Assembly: GCF_900129555.1 (NCBI RefSeq)
Contig: NZ_FQWC01000002.1
Location: 124,001 to 188,000, forward strand
Direction: 5' to 3'
DNA: 64,000 nucleotides
From: Flavobacterium defluvii
GTDB lineage: Bacteria; Bacteroidota; Bacteroidia; Flavobacteriales; Flavobacteriaceae
Below, in pieces: positions 25,660-33,686 of this stretch. Numbering within the stretch: position 1 is the stretch's first letter; every line of letters starts with the position of its first letter. Below the pieces are notes generated by a model. That model was given only the letters and a program-made list of their open reading frames with translations. It was not told the DNA's origin and did not search any database. Made by a program: the position numbers and the translations under genes.

Positions 25660-27882
25660 TTAATCAATTTTTACAGCTTTTAATTCTTTCGTTATTTTTA
25701 AAATTTTCTCAGCAAGATTACTCATCCAGATCAATTGTTCTATAACCATTGAAGCTTCCTGCATTTTTGCCTGACGAGTTTCTTTATCTAATTCATCATC
25801 AGAAGCAAGACGTGAAAAGTTTTTACGTTTAAGTTCTTCAAACTGTAGTGTAACATCTTCTTTATCAAAAAAAGTATCAGTTATAATCGTTTCATTTCTT
25901 AAAATAGAAACAGAATGTTCTAAGTTTAATAAAATAGTTTTTATAATATAATTGAACGAATCTGAAGCTGCTGTTGTTTGATGCGATTGAATGTAAGTCG
26001 ATAAAGAAGCTAAAGCCGATAAAAGTGAATGATTTAAAACTACCAATTTATTGACTAAAGGCATTGTTTTTTGCTTCGATTTAGGTTCCTGCATCATACG
26101 CTGAAAAGAAGTCATTAAATTTCCTATTTCAACAAAAGCATTTTTCCTGGCCAGCCTGTAAGAAGTTGGCACTTCGCCTTTTTTATTATAAAAATCGGCA
26201 ATTTCTTTAAGGTAATTTTTATTTGCCCTAATTGAATTTTCTATGTGAATTGGCGTATTTATAAATTCCCACGCCGGCCATAAAAATTGATTGGCAATAA
26301 AAGCCAGAGTAGCTCCGGCAAGCGAATCTAATATTCTAAACTGGATAACCTCGACTACATTTGGTGTTAAAATTCCGTAAATAAAAACTACATACATCGT
26401 AACAAATGTTGCACTTACTTTATAATTGATCTGCGTAAATGAAATTCCCAAAAGCATACAGACAATCGAGAAAATACTCAAAGCAACGTGATTTTGAACC
26501 ACAGAAACAATTCCAAATGCTAAAAGTCCTCCTAAAATAGTTCCGAAAATTCTGTTGTAAGATCTTTCTTTAGTTAAACCGTAGCCAGGACGCATGATTA
26601 CGACAATTGTCAACAAAATCCAGTAAACGTTTTGAAACGGAAGAAATTTTCCAATAATAAAACCTATCAAAATTGTAATCGTTAATCGAAGCGAATGCCT
26701 GAATATAGACGATGAATAACTTAAATTTTCAATCAAAGTTCCAATAGGATAATATTGCGGGGTTAAAAATTTCTCTAATTCTTTATCTTTATCCTTCAGC
26801 TTATAAGACTGCATGGCAAGAGACAAAGCACGTTGAATAGTTTTAATTTTTCCAACCTGATTTTTAGCATATTTCAGCATATTGGTAAGCATCAAAACAC
26901 CTTCTGCAGCTTCTTCTTTTCCTAAACTTTTTTCATAATCAAAAATGGCAAACTCCAGAGCATCCAACTCATTTTTTAAATCATTTTTATCTACATAAAC
27001 GGCAATATGATGTACGTTTTTTGATAATTTTTTAAGAGTAGAAGCAAGTTTATAAGCCACATTTTGATATGTACGTAATACTTCTGGATGTTTGGCAAAT
27101 TTTTCATGAAGTTTACTATGATCAAAAGAAGTGTATAATGCCAGTTCCTGAATCTCAACTAAAGTTATAAAAACCAAAAGCATTTTTCGGTTCTGGCTTG
27201 TAGTTCCCGATGTATTTTGATTGCCAATAAGCATTTTGCGTAAATCTTCATGAATTAAATTAAGATCAACTTGTATTGCTAATTGTTTTTCGATAATTTT
27301 TTCCCTATTTGCTTCCGGACTCCATAAATCGCCTCTTAATTTTAAATATTTTGCGGTTAGTTTTATTCCTTCCGCAATTTGTAATTCTACATATTTATAG
27401 GGCTGCACAAAATGGAAAACCAGCGAAACGATCAGATATAAAATTCCTCCAATGAAAATAAACCCGGAATATTGAAATGCTTCCCAGCCTGTATGCAAAT
27501 GTCCAAATGATAACGAAATGGATAATAAAGCAGAAAACGATACTAAAGTAGCGCGCTGTCCATAAACCGAAATCATGGAACATAAAAATAATAAAAACCC
27601 TAAAAACGGATAAAACAAAAATGGGAAAGGATAAGCAAGATTTACCAGTAAATTTACACCCGAAACTATTAAAGAAGCAACGATTAGCCCTTTTATCTTA
27701 TGACTTAAAGAACTTGCAATATCGCTGGGATATGTATAAAAAGCACCAAGCGCAATAGTGAAACCAATTTCAAAATGACCTAAAAAATTCAAAATCAAAA
27801 CTGGTACAACCGAAGCAATGGTAACTTTTGATGCATTTAAAAAAGAAGTACTGTTTGTGAATTTTGAGATTCGATCAAGCAT
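25660..27882 (-). CDS. FUSC family inner-membrane protein (YccS/YhfK-like)
   Basis: A 740-residue protein with two membrane modules, each followed by a helical cytoplasmic part, as in the YccS/YhfK and aromatic-acid exporter group. The N-terminal module (about 20-160) has hydrophobic helices starting at VTIASVVPVLILNFLG; the second (about 400-525) contains ILIGFIIGKFLPFQNVYWILLTIVVIMRPGYGLTKERSYNRIFGT, the conserved FUSC core. Long coiled-coil-prone helices lie between and after. The transported substrate is unknown. Confidence 0.85.
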   Translation of the reverse strand: MLDRISKFTNSTSFLNASKVTIASVVPVLILNFLGHFEIGFTIALGAFYTYPSDIASSLSHKIKGLIVASLIVSGVNLLVNLAYPFPFLFYPFLGFLLFLCSMISVYGQRATLVSFSALLSISLSFGHLHTGWEAFQYSGFIFIGGILYLIVSLVFHFVQPYKYVELQIAEGIKLTAKYLKLRGDLWSPEANREKIIEKQLAIQVDLNLIHEDLRKMLIGNQNTSGTTSQNRKMLLVFITLVEIQELALYTSFDHSKLHEKFAKHPEVLRTYQNVAYKLASTLKKLSKNVHHIAVYVDKNDLKNELDALEFAIFDYEKSLGKEEAAEGVLMLTNMLKYAKNQVGKIKTIQRALSLAMQSYKLKDKDKELEKFLTPQYYPIGTLIENLSYSSSIFRHSLRLTITILIGFIIGKFLPFQNVYWILLTIVVIMRPGYGLTKERSYNRIFGTILGGLLAFGIVSVVQNHVALSIFSIVCMLLGISFTQINYKVSATFVTMYVVFIYGILTPNVVEVIQFRILDSLAGATLAFIANQFLWPAWEFINTPIHIENSIRANKNYLKEIADFYNKKGEVPTSYRLARKNAFVEIGNLMTSFQRMMQEPKSKQKTMPLVNKLVVLNHSLLSALASLSTYIQSHQTTAASDSFNYIIKTILLNLEHSVSILRNETIITDTFFDKEDVTLQFEELKRKNFSRLASDDELDKETRQAKMQEASMVIEQLIWMSNLAEKILKITKELKAVKID

Positions 27883-27899
27883 ATCAAAGGGTTTATTAA

Positions 27900-27907
27900 C
27901 AAAGTTA
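27900..27907 (-). promoter_or_regulatory. -7 element for the FUSC gene
   Basis: Minus strand TAACTTTG, 17 bases before the ATG at 27882. Confidence 0.5.
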
Positions 27908-28011
27908 AGAATTGTACGAAATATTTTGGCATAATTATAGCTGAGTTTTTAAAAGCATATAAAAATTATGTTATAATGTGGCTTTAGAACTAATCGTTGA
28001 CTATTTTTTAT

Positions 28012-28019
28012 TATTTTTG
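28012..28019 (+). promoter_or_regulatory. -7 element for def
   Basis: TATTTTTG, giving a leader of about 58 bases to the def ATG. Confidence 0.45.
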
Positions 28020-28081
28020 CCAGCTGAATTATGATAAACCAATTTAGGGTTTTCGTTCTATAAAACATTAAATAAATACAA

Positions 28082-28672
28082 ATGATTTTACCAATTGTAG
28101 GATATGGTGATCCTGTTTTAAGAAAAGTAGGAACGGCAATTACGCCAGATTATCCAAACTTAAAAGAAACAATAGCAAACATGTATGAAACCATGTATAA
28201 TGCTTTAGGAGTTGGTCTGGCTGCACCGCAGGTAGGCTTGCCAATTCGCATATTTGTTATTGATACAACTCCTTTTAGTGATGATGATGATCTGCCTGAA
28301 GATGAACAGAAAGATTTAAAAGGTTTTAAAAGAACTTTTATCAATGCTAAAATCGTTAAAGAAGAAGGTGAGGAGTGGAGTTTTAATGAAGGATGCCTGA
28401 GTATTCCTGACGTTCGTGAGGATGTGTACAGAAAACCAATCGTTACCATTGAATATTGTGAAGAAGACTTTATAATGAAAACCGAAGTTTTTGACGGATT
28501 GATTGCACGAGTTATTCAACACGAATACGACCATATCGAAGGGATTTTATTTACAGATAAAATATCTTCTTTGAAAAAGCGTTTGATTCAAAAGAAATTA
28601 AAAAACATAACCGAAGGCAAGACTTTTCAGGAGTACAGAATGAAATTTGCTGCTGCTAAAAAAGGCAGATAA
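28082..28672 (+). CDS. def: Peptide deformylase
   Basis: Metalloenzyme that removes the formyl group from the N-terminal methionine of nascent proteins. All three motifs are present: GVGLAAPQVG (43-52), EGCLSIP with the metal ligand Cys105, and QHEYDH with His147, Glu148 and His151. At 196 residues it has a short acidic insertion (SDDDDLPEDEQKD) between motifs 1 and 2, common in Bacteroidota. It is followed on the same strand by the DUF5606 gene. Confidence 0.97.
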   Translation: MILPIVGYGDPVLRKVGTAITPDYPNLKETIANMYETMYNALGVGLAAPQVGLPIRIFVIDTTPFSDDDDLPEDEQKDLKGFKRTFINAKIVKEEGEEWSFNEGCLSIPDVREDVYRKPIVTIEYCEEDFIMKTEVFDGLIARVIQHEYDHIEGILFTDKISSLKKRLIQKKLKNITEGKTFQEYRMKFAAAKKGR

Positions 28673-28730
28673 CAGTTCTTAAAGAACATTTACAAAAGAC
28701 AAAAAATTCTTAATACTAATTTTAATAAAC

Positions 28731-29234
28731 ATGAATTTAGACAAAATTTTAGCCATTTCTGGGAAACCAGGTTTATATGTATTGAAAGTGCAGACTCGTA
28801 CAGGTTTTGTGGCAGAATCATTATTAGACGGAAAAAAAATTACAGTTAACTTAAAAAGTAATGTAAGTTTACTATCAGAAATTTCAATTTATACACACGA
28901 AGGAGAAAAACCATTGACTGAAGTTATGCAGAAAATTGCAACTAAAGAAAACAAAGGTCAGGCAATCTCTCATAAAGAAGATAATGCAACTTTAAGTGCT
29001 TATTTTAAAGAAATTTTACCGGAATATGATGAAGAAAGAGTTTATCCTTCAGATATTAAAAAAGTATTAAACTGGTATAACACACTTCAAACTAAAGGTT
29101 TAGTTACTGATTTAGCTCCAGCAGCTGCTGAAACTCCGGAAGAAGCGCCAGTTGCTGCAGAAAAACCTAAGAAAGCACCAGCGGCTAAAAAAGCACCGGC
29201 TGCAAAAAAGGCTTCAGCTAAAAAAGAAGAGTAG
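28731..29234 (+). CDS. DUF5606 family protein with alanine/lysine-rich tail
   Basis: A 167-residue protein matching the DUF5606 family, which is largely confined to Bacteroidota. Residues 1-120 are the conserved part (LDKILAISGKPGLYVLKVQTRTGFVAESLL, and KEILPEYDEERVYPSDIKKVLNWYN). The C-terminus is a low-complexity tail of KAPAAKK repeats that could bind nucleic acid, as in histone-like tails. Function is unknown. It lies between def and mazG, with a terminator directly downstream. Confidence 0.85.
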   Translation: MNLDKILAISGKPGLYVLKVQTRTGFVAESLLDGKKITVNLKSNVSLLSEISIYTHEGEKPLTEVMQKIATKENKGQAISHKEDNATLSAYFKEILPEYDEERVYPSDIKKVLNWYNTLQTKGLVTDLAPAAAETPEEAPVAAEKPKKAPAAKKAPAAKKASAKKEE

Positions 29235-29259
29235 TAATTGTCTACATTCAAAATATATT

Positions 29260-29294
29260 AATCCTGTTAAGATGTTTTCTTGACAGGATTTTTT
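29260..29294 (+). terminator. Terminator after the DUF5606 gene
   Basis: AATCCTGTTAAGA (29260-29272) pairs with TCTTGACAGGATT (29278-29290) with one wobble pair, then a T-run. Confidence 0.75.
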
Positions 29295-29336
29295 ACTTTT
29301 ACACTATCTGGTCAAAATCCAAAAAATAATTCCAAA

Positions 29337-30107
29337 ATGAGCAAAGAACTTCAGCTTAAAGCCTTCGAAAGATTATTAATTATAATGGATGAATTGCGTG
29401 AGCAATGTCCGTGGGATAAAAAACAGACCCTGCAGACATTGAGACACTTAACCATTGAAGAAACTTATGAACTAGGTGATGCAATTCTTGATAATGATTT
29501 AAACGAAGTAAAAAAAGAACTTGGAGATTTATTATTGCACATTGTTTTTTATGCAAAAATAGGATCTGAAACCAACGATTTTGATATTGCAGATGTCTGC
29601 AACGAAATCTGTGATAAGCTAATTCACCGTCATCCTCATATATATTCTGATACAGTAGTAAAAGATGAAGAAGAGGTAAAACAAAACTGGGAAAAACTAA
29701 AATTAAAGGAAGGTAAAAAATCTGTTCTTGAAGGAGTTCCGAGAAGTTTACCGGCACTGGTAAAAGCAAGTCGAATTCAGGACAAAGTAAAAGGCGTTGG
29801 TTTTGATTGGGAAGAACCGCACCAGGTTTGGGATAAAGTTCAGGAAGAACTAGAAGAACTTCAGGCAGAAGTTAAAGTTGGAGATCAGGATAAAATTGAA
29901 GCCGAATTTGGAGATGTTTTATTCTCAATGATAAATTATGCCCGATTTTTAAATGTAAATCCAGAAGATGCATTAGAACGCACTAATAAAAAATTTATTA
30001 AGCGTTTTCAATATTTAGAAAGCAAAGCCAATGAATTAGGAAAACCTTTAATGGATATGACGCTGGCAGAAATGGATGTTTTTTGGAACGAAGCAAAAAA
30101 GCAATAG
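29337..30107 (+). CDS. mazG: Nucleoside triphosphate pyrophosphohydrolase MazG
   Basis: Hydrolyses (d)NTPs to NMP and pyrophosphate; house-cleaning and stress role. The 256-residue protein has two MazG domains. In the first, REQCPWDKKQTLQTLRHLTIEETYELGDAI gives the EExxE/ExxD metal site; in the second, EELEELQAEVKVGDQDKIEAEFGDVLFSMINYARF repeats it. The ATG at 29337 gives the usual MSKELQLKAFERLL start; the longer frame from 29280 runs through the terminator hairpin. It converges on the Fnr-type regulator gene with one base between stops. Confidence 0.94.
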   Translation: MSKELQLKAFERLLIIMDELREQCPWDKKQTLQTLRHLTIEETYELGDAILDNDLNEVKKELGDLLLHIVFYAKIGSETNDFDIADVCNEICDKLIHRHPHIYSDTVVKDEEEVKQNWEKLKLKEGKKSVLEGVPRSLPALVKASRIQDKVKGVGFDWEEPHQVWDKVQEELEELQAEVKVGDQDKIEAEFGDVLFSMINYARFLNVNPEDALERTNKKFIKRFQYLESKANELGKPLMDMTLAEMDVFWNEAKKQ

Positions 30108-30108
30108 T

Positions 30109-30789
30109 TTATTCAGCCATTCGTTTTAAAGCTTTTACATTTTTAAGCATAATTTTTTTTCCCACTAACTCAATTAATTCAAGCTTATTAAAATCAGATA
30201 ATAAACGAATACAGCTTTCAGTAGCAGTTCCAATTATTCCGGCAAGTTCTTCTCTTGTAAGCTGTACTTTTAATGTTTTGTCTGGATTTTCACCAAACTC
30301 TTCATGCAGATGCAGTAAAGTTTCGGCAAGACGCTGTTTTACTGTTTTTTGAACTAAGGCGATTTTATCATTTTCAGATTCTTTTAAATCTTCACAAACA
30401 GACTGCATCAAGTTCAAAGAAAACTGATTATTGTTATTAAAGAAATGAATGATTTCACTTTTAGGAATAAAGCAGACTTCCATATCAGCAATAGCTTTTG
30501 CAGATAAGTTAGCTGGTTCATTGCTAATCATAGAACGCTGTCCTAAGAGTTCGCCCGATTTTACAAGCTTAACGATTTGATCTTTTCCGTTGGCACTTAA
30601 TTTAGAAAGTTTACCAACTCCGTCTTTCACACAAAAAACACCGTTAGTAACTTCGCCCTCTTCAAAAATAGCTTCACCTTTTTTAATGGTGTAGGTAGTT
30701 TTGCTATTAGCCAATTTTACAACTTCATCTTTATTTAGGGCTTTTAAAGAAGAAAGCTGACGAACAATACATTGATCACATTTATTCAT
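30109..30789 (-). CDS. Crp/Fnr family transcriptional regulator
   Basis: A 226-residue regulator: N-terminal CDQC (Cys4, Cys7), a cyclic-nucleotide-binding-like beta-barrel (TYTIKKGEAIFEEGEVTNGVFCVKDG), dimer helix, and a C-terminal winged helix with REELAGIIGTATESCIRLL. The glutamate and arginine of E-x-x-x-R resemble the Fnr recognition helix; the intervening serine of E. coli Fnr is isoleucine. Other cysteines (FCVK, EVCF, SVCE) might ligate an Fe-S cluster, but the spacing is not the E. coli one. It is divergent from the cbb3 oxidase region, and Fnr-like boxes precede several nearby genes, so it is the likely low-oxygen activator. Confidence 0.88.
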   Translation of the reverse strand: MNKCDQCIVRQLSSLKALNKDEVVKLANSKTTYTIKKGEAIFEEGEVTNGVFCVKDGVGKLSKLSANGKDQIVKLVKSGELLGQRSMISNEPANLSAKAIADMEVCFIPKSEIIHFFNNNNQFSLNLMQSVCEDLKESENDKIALVQKTVKQRLAETLLHLHEEFGENPDKTLKVQLTREELAGIIGTATESCIRLLSDFNKLELIELVGKKIMLKNVKALKRMAE

Positions 30790-30807
30790 GGCAAGAGTAA
30801 TTTGAGG

Positions 30808-30815
30808 CAAAATTA
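30808..30815 (-). promoter_or_regulatory. -7 element for the Fnr-type regulator
   Basis: Minus strand TAATTTTG, 18 bases before the ATG at 30789. The in-frame TTG at 30810 overlaps this element and is not the start. Confidence 0.55.
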
Positions 30816-30926
30816 GTGAATTATTGCGGTTAAAAAGTACTCTTTATGTCTAAAAAATAACTAAAAAAGCCATTATTGTACTTTGATAATTTTAATTTCA
30901 TTAAATTAGAATTGATTTTATTTAAC

Positions 30927-30940
30927 ATGATAAATATCAT
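30927..30940 (+). promoter_or_regulatory. Fnr-like box before the copper ATPase gene
   Basis: ATGATAAATATCAT, a palindrome of ATGAT-N4-ATCAT form, resembling the Fnr consensus TTGAT-N4-ATCAA. Its centre is 33 bp upstream of the centre of a -7-like element (GAATTTTG, 30963-30970). It lies in the divergent region shared with the regulator gene and could also affect that gene. Confidence 0.65.
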
Positions 30941-30962
30941 ATTTAAAATCACCGCTTATTTG

Positions 30963-30970
30963 GAATTTTG
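30963..30970 (+). promoter_or_regulatory. Possible -7 element for the copper ATPase gene
   Basis: GAATTTTG, one mismatch to TAnnTTTG, 19 bases before the ATG at 30990. A weak core promoter fits activator dependence. Confidence 0.4.
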
Positions 30971-30989
30971 CTAATTAAAAAAACAAATT

Positions 30990-33377
30990 ATGAGCGAGCA
31001 GAGTTGTTTTCATTGCGGGTTAAACATTCCTAAAAATGAAGAAATCAATTTTGATGAGAAAAAATTTTGTTGCACAGGCTGTAAAACCGTTTATGAAATT
31101 TTTAGTCTTAATGATTTAATCTGCTATTATGATTTTGAAAAATCGCCTGGAGCAACCCCACAGGATATTCAGGGAAAATATGACTTCTTAGACAATGAAA
31201 CAATTCTGGCAAAAATTCTTGAATTTCAAGAAGGAAATACTTCTATAGTATCATTAAATATTCCGCATATTCATTGTAGTTCATGTATTTGGATTCTGGA
31301 AAACCTCAACCGTTTGCAACCCGGAATCAGCACATCACAAGTTAATTTTCCGCAAAAAAGAGTTCGAATTACCTTCAATTCCGATGCTGTCTCTTTAAAA
31401 TCAATTGTTTATTTATTAAGTTCAATTGGTTATGAACCTTATATAAGTTTAGAAAATTATGAAACAGGAAAAAATAAAGTAGACAGAAGCCTTACTTACA
31501 AAATAGGAGTTGCTTTTTTCTGTTTCGGAAACATCATGCTCTTGTCATTTCCTGAATATTTCGAAATAAAAGAATTTTGGTTAGATAGCTACAAACCGTT
31601 CTTTAGAATTTTGATTTTTCTTTTGGCTTTGCCAAGTTTTTTATATTCTGCAAGCGGTTATTATGTTTCTGCATATCACAGTATTAAAACCAAAATGTTA
31701 AACATAGATATTCCAATTGCTTTAGGAATCATCGTAATGTTTATTCGCAGTACTTATGATATGTTAATGGATCATGGACCGGGATTTTTTGATAGTTTAG
31801 TCAGTTTGGTTTTCTTTATGCTCTTAGGAAAAATGTTTCAAACCAAAACATATAGTTTTTTGAGTTTTGAAAGAGATTTTAAATCTTATTTCCCAATTGC
31901 CGTAACAAGAATCAATCAGGATTTATCAGAAGAAAGCGTGCCAATTTACGATGTTCTTAAAGGTAATCGTTTGTTAATCAGGAATCAGGAATTAATTCCA
32001 GTTGATGGAATTTTGATTAGCGAACAAGCCGAAATCGATTATAGTTTTGTTACCGGAGAAGCTGTTCCAATTACCAAAAAATCAGGAGATAAAGTTTTTG
32101 CAGGAGGAAAGCAAATTGGAAAAGTAATCGAAATGGAAGTATTGCATTCTGTTTCACAAAGTTATCTCACACAATTGTGGAGTAATGAAATTTTTCAGAA
32201 AAAAGTAGACCAAAAACACAAAACAATTACCGACGCAATAAGCCGTTACTTTACCCCAATTTTATTGCTTATTGCTTTTGCTGGATTTGGTTATTGGATA
32301 TTTATTGATGCTAATACAGCATTTAATGTTTTTACTGCAGTTTTAATTGTTGCGTGTCCCTGTGCACTTGCTCTAACAGCTCCATTTACTTTTGGAAATA
32401 TTCTAAGGATAATGGGAAAACAAAAAATGTACCTAAAAAATGCATTGGTTATAGAACAATTAGCCAAGGTTGATACAGTTGTTTTTGATAAAACCGGAAC
32501 AATTACAACCAATAAAAAATCTAATATTACATACGAAGGAATTAACTTTTCAGACGAAAATTTTGCCTTAATAAAAAGTGTTCTAAGAGGATCAAACCAT
32601 CCTTTAAGCCGAATGCTGTATGATTTTTTACCCGATTACAATAGAATTAAAATATTTGATTTTCAAGAAATTACTGGAAAAGGTATTTTGGCTTTCGCCG
32701 AAGGAAAAGAAATAAAAATTGGTTCTTCATCATTTGTAGAAAGTCCGGTTTTAGATTCATCAGAAATAGAAAAAACTTCGCTTCATATTAAAATTGACAA
32801 TATCTATTACGGAAAATTTGTTTTCCAAAATCAATATCGTGAAGGTTTGCAAAAATTGTTTGCGGCATTGAGTAAAGATTATGATATAAAAGTTCTTTCT
32901 GGAGATAATGATGGTGAAAGAGAAAATCTTGAAGCAATACTGCCAAAAGGGACAGAATTGGTTTTTAATCAAAAACCAGAACAGAAATTAGAATTTATAA
33001 GAAGACTGCAGCAAACAGGAAAAAACGTTATGATGGTTGGAGACGGTTTAAATGATGCCGGAGCTTTGGCACAAAGCAATGTTGGAGTTTCTGTTTCTGA
33101 AAACGTAAATGTGTTTTCTCCGGCGTGCGACGCAATTCTGGATGCAGGCGAGTTTTCAAGATTAAATTACTTCTTAAAACTTTCTCATAAATCAATACAG
33201 ATTATTAAAATGAGTTTTGGTTTATCACTACTTTATAACGTAGTAGGACTCACATTTGCAGTTACCGGAAATCTGCTCCCTTTAGTCGCTGCGATCATCA
33301 TGCCGATGAGCACAATTACGATTGTGAGTTTTGTTACTTTTATGTCTAACTACTTAAGTAAGAATAATTTAAAATAA
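30990..33377 (+). CDS. ccoI: Copper-translocating P1B-type ATPase, CcoI/FixI-like
   Basis: Inner-membrane ATPase of 795 residues that probably exports copper for cbb3 oxidase assembly. The N-terminus has a cysteine cluster (CFHCG and FCCTGCKTVYEIF), then a heavy-metal domain with HIHCSSCIWILENL. Membrane helices follow, with the CPC metal site at residues 456-458 (VACPCALALTAP). The phosphorylation motif DKTGT has Asp500, and GDGLNDAGAL is near the C-terminus. This long N-terminus is the FixI/CcoI form rather than CopA. Position directly upstream of ccoS-ccoNO and a Fnr-like box support the oxidase-assembly role. Confidence 0.92.
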   Translation: MSEQSCFHCGLNIPKNEEINFDEKKFCCTGCKTVYEIFSLNDLICYYDFEKSPGATPQDIQGKYDFLDNETILAKILEFQEGNTSIVSLNIPHIHCSSCIWILENLNRLQPGISTSQVNFPQKRVRITFNSDAVSLKSIVYLLSSIGYEPYISLENYETGKNKVDRSLTYKIGVAFFCFGNIMLLSFPEYFEIKEFWLDSYKPFFRILIFLLALPSFLYSASGYYVSAYHSIKTKMLNIDIPIALGIIVMFIRSTYDMLMDHGPGFFDSLVSLVFFMLLGKMFQTKTYSFLSFERDFKSYFPIAVTRINQDLSEESVPIYDVLKGNRLLIRNQELIPVDGILISEQAEIDYSFVTGEAVPITKKSGDKVFAGGKQIGKVIEMEVLHSVSQSYLTQLWSNEIFQKKVDQKHKTITDAISRYFTPILLLIAFAGFGYWIFIDANTAFNVFTAVLIVACPCALALTAPFTFGNILRIMGKQKMYLKNALVIEQLAKVDTVVFDKTGTITTNKKSNITYEGINFSDENFALIKSVLRGSNHPLSRMLYDFLPDYNRIKIFDFQEITGKGILAFAEGKEIKIGSSSFVESPVLDSSEIEKTSLHIKIDNIYYGKFVFQNQYREGLQKLFAALSKDYDIKVLSGDNDGERENLEAILPKGTELVFNQKPEQKLEFIRRLQQTGKNVMMVGDGLNDAGALAQSNVGVSVSENVNVFSPACDAILDAGEFSRLNYFLKLSHKSIQIIKMSFGLSLLYNVVGLTFAVTGNLLPLVAAIIMPMSTITIVSFVTFMSNYLSKNNLK

Positions 33378-33429
33378 TTTTTAATAATTGTAAGATTATT
33401 TTTTTTAATTTTAACATTCTTCTACAACC

Positions 33430-33443
33430 ATGATAATTATCAT
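33430..33443 (+). promoter_or_regulatory. Fnr-like box before ccoS-ccoNO
   Basis: ATGATAATTATCAT, a perfect 14-bp palindrome, the best of the four sites. Its centre is 43 bp from the centre of the -7 element at 33476-33483, ten bp (one helical turn) further than the other three sites. Confidence 0.7.
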
Positions 33444-33475
33444 ATTTTAAACGCCGACGACCCAGTAATTTTGTT

Positions 33476-33483
33476 AACATAAA
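33476..33483 (+). promoter_or_regulatory. -7 element for the ccoS-ccoNOQP operon
   Basis: TAATTTTG matches TAnnTTTG, nine bases before the ccoS ATG at 33492, giving a leader of only a few bases. Confidence 0.5.
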
Positions 33484-33491
33484 TTTACGGT

Positions 33492-33683
33492 ATGAGTGTT
33501 ATTTATCTTTTAATTTCAGTGAGTATTTTCGTGGCAGTATGCTTCTTTATTGCCTTTATCGCTGCTGTCAAAACAGGCCAGTACGATGACGATTATACAC
33601 CCTCGGTCAGAATTCTCTTTGACGACGAGACAAAAATTACTTCCCAAAATAATAATTCACCAATTGAAGAAAAACAAGTTTAA
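33492..33683 (+). CDS. ccoS: cbb3-type cytochrome oxidase assembly protein CcoS
   Basis: A 63-residue single-pass membrane protein (helix about 4-25) with the CcoS pattern: VIYLLISVSIFVAVCFFIAFIAAVKTGQYDD, then the conserved acidic DDDYTPSVRILFDD. CcoS is needed for cofactor insertion into the cbb3 oxidase. It starts the oxidase operon, three bases before ccoN. Confidence 0.93.
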   Translation: MSVIYLLISVSIFVAVCFFIAFIAAVKTGQYDDDYTPSVRILFDDETKITSQNNNSPIEEKQV

Positions 33684-33686
33684 ATT

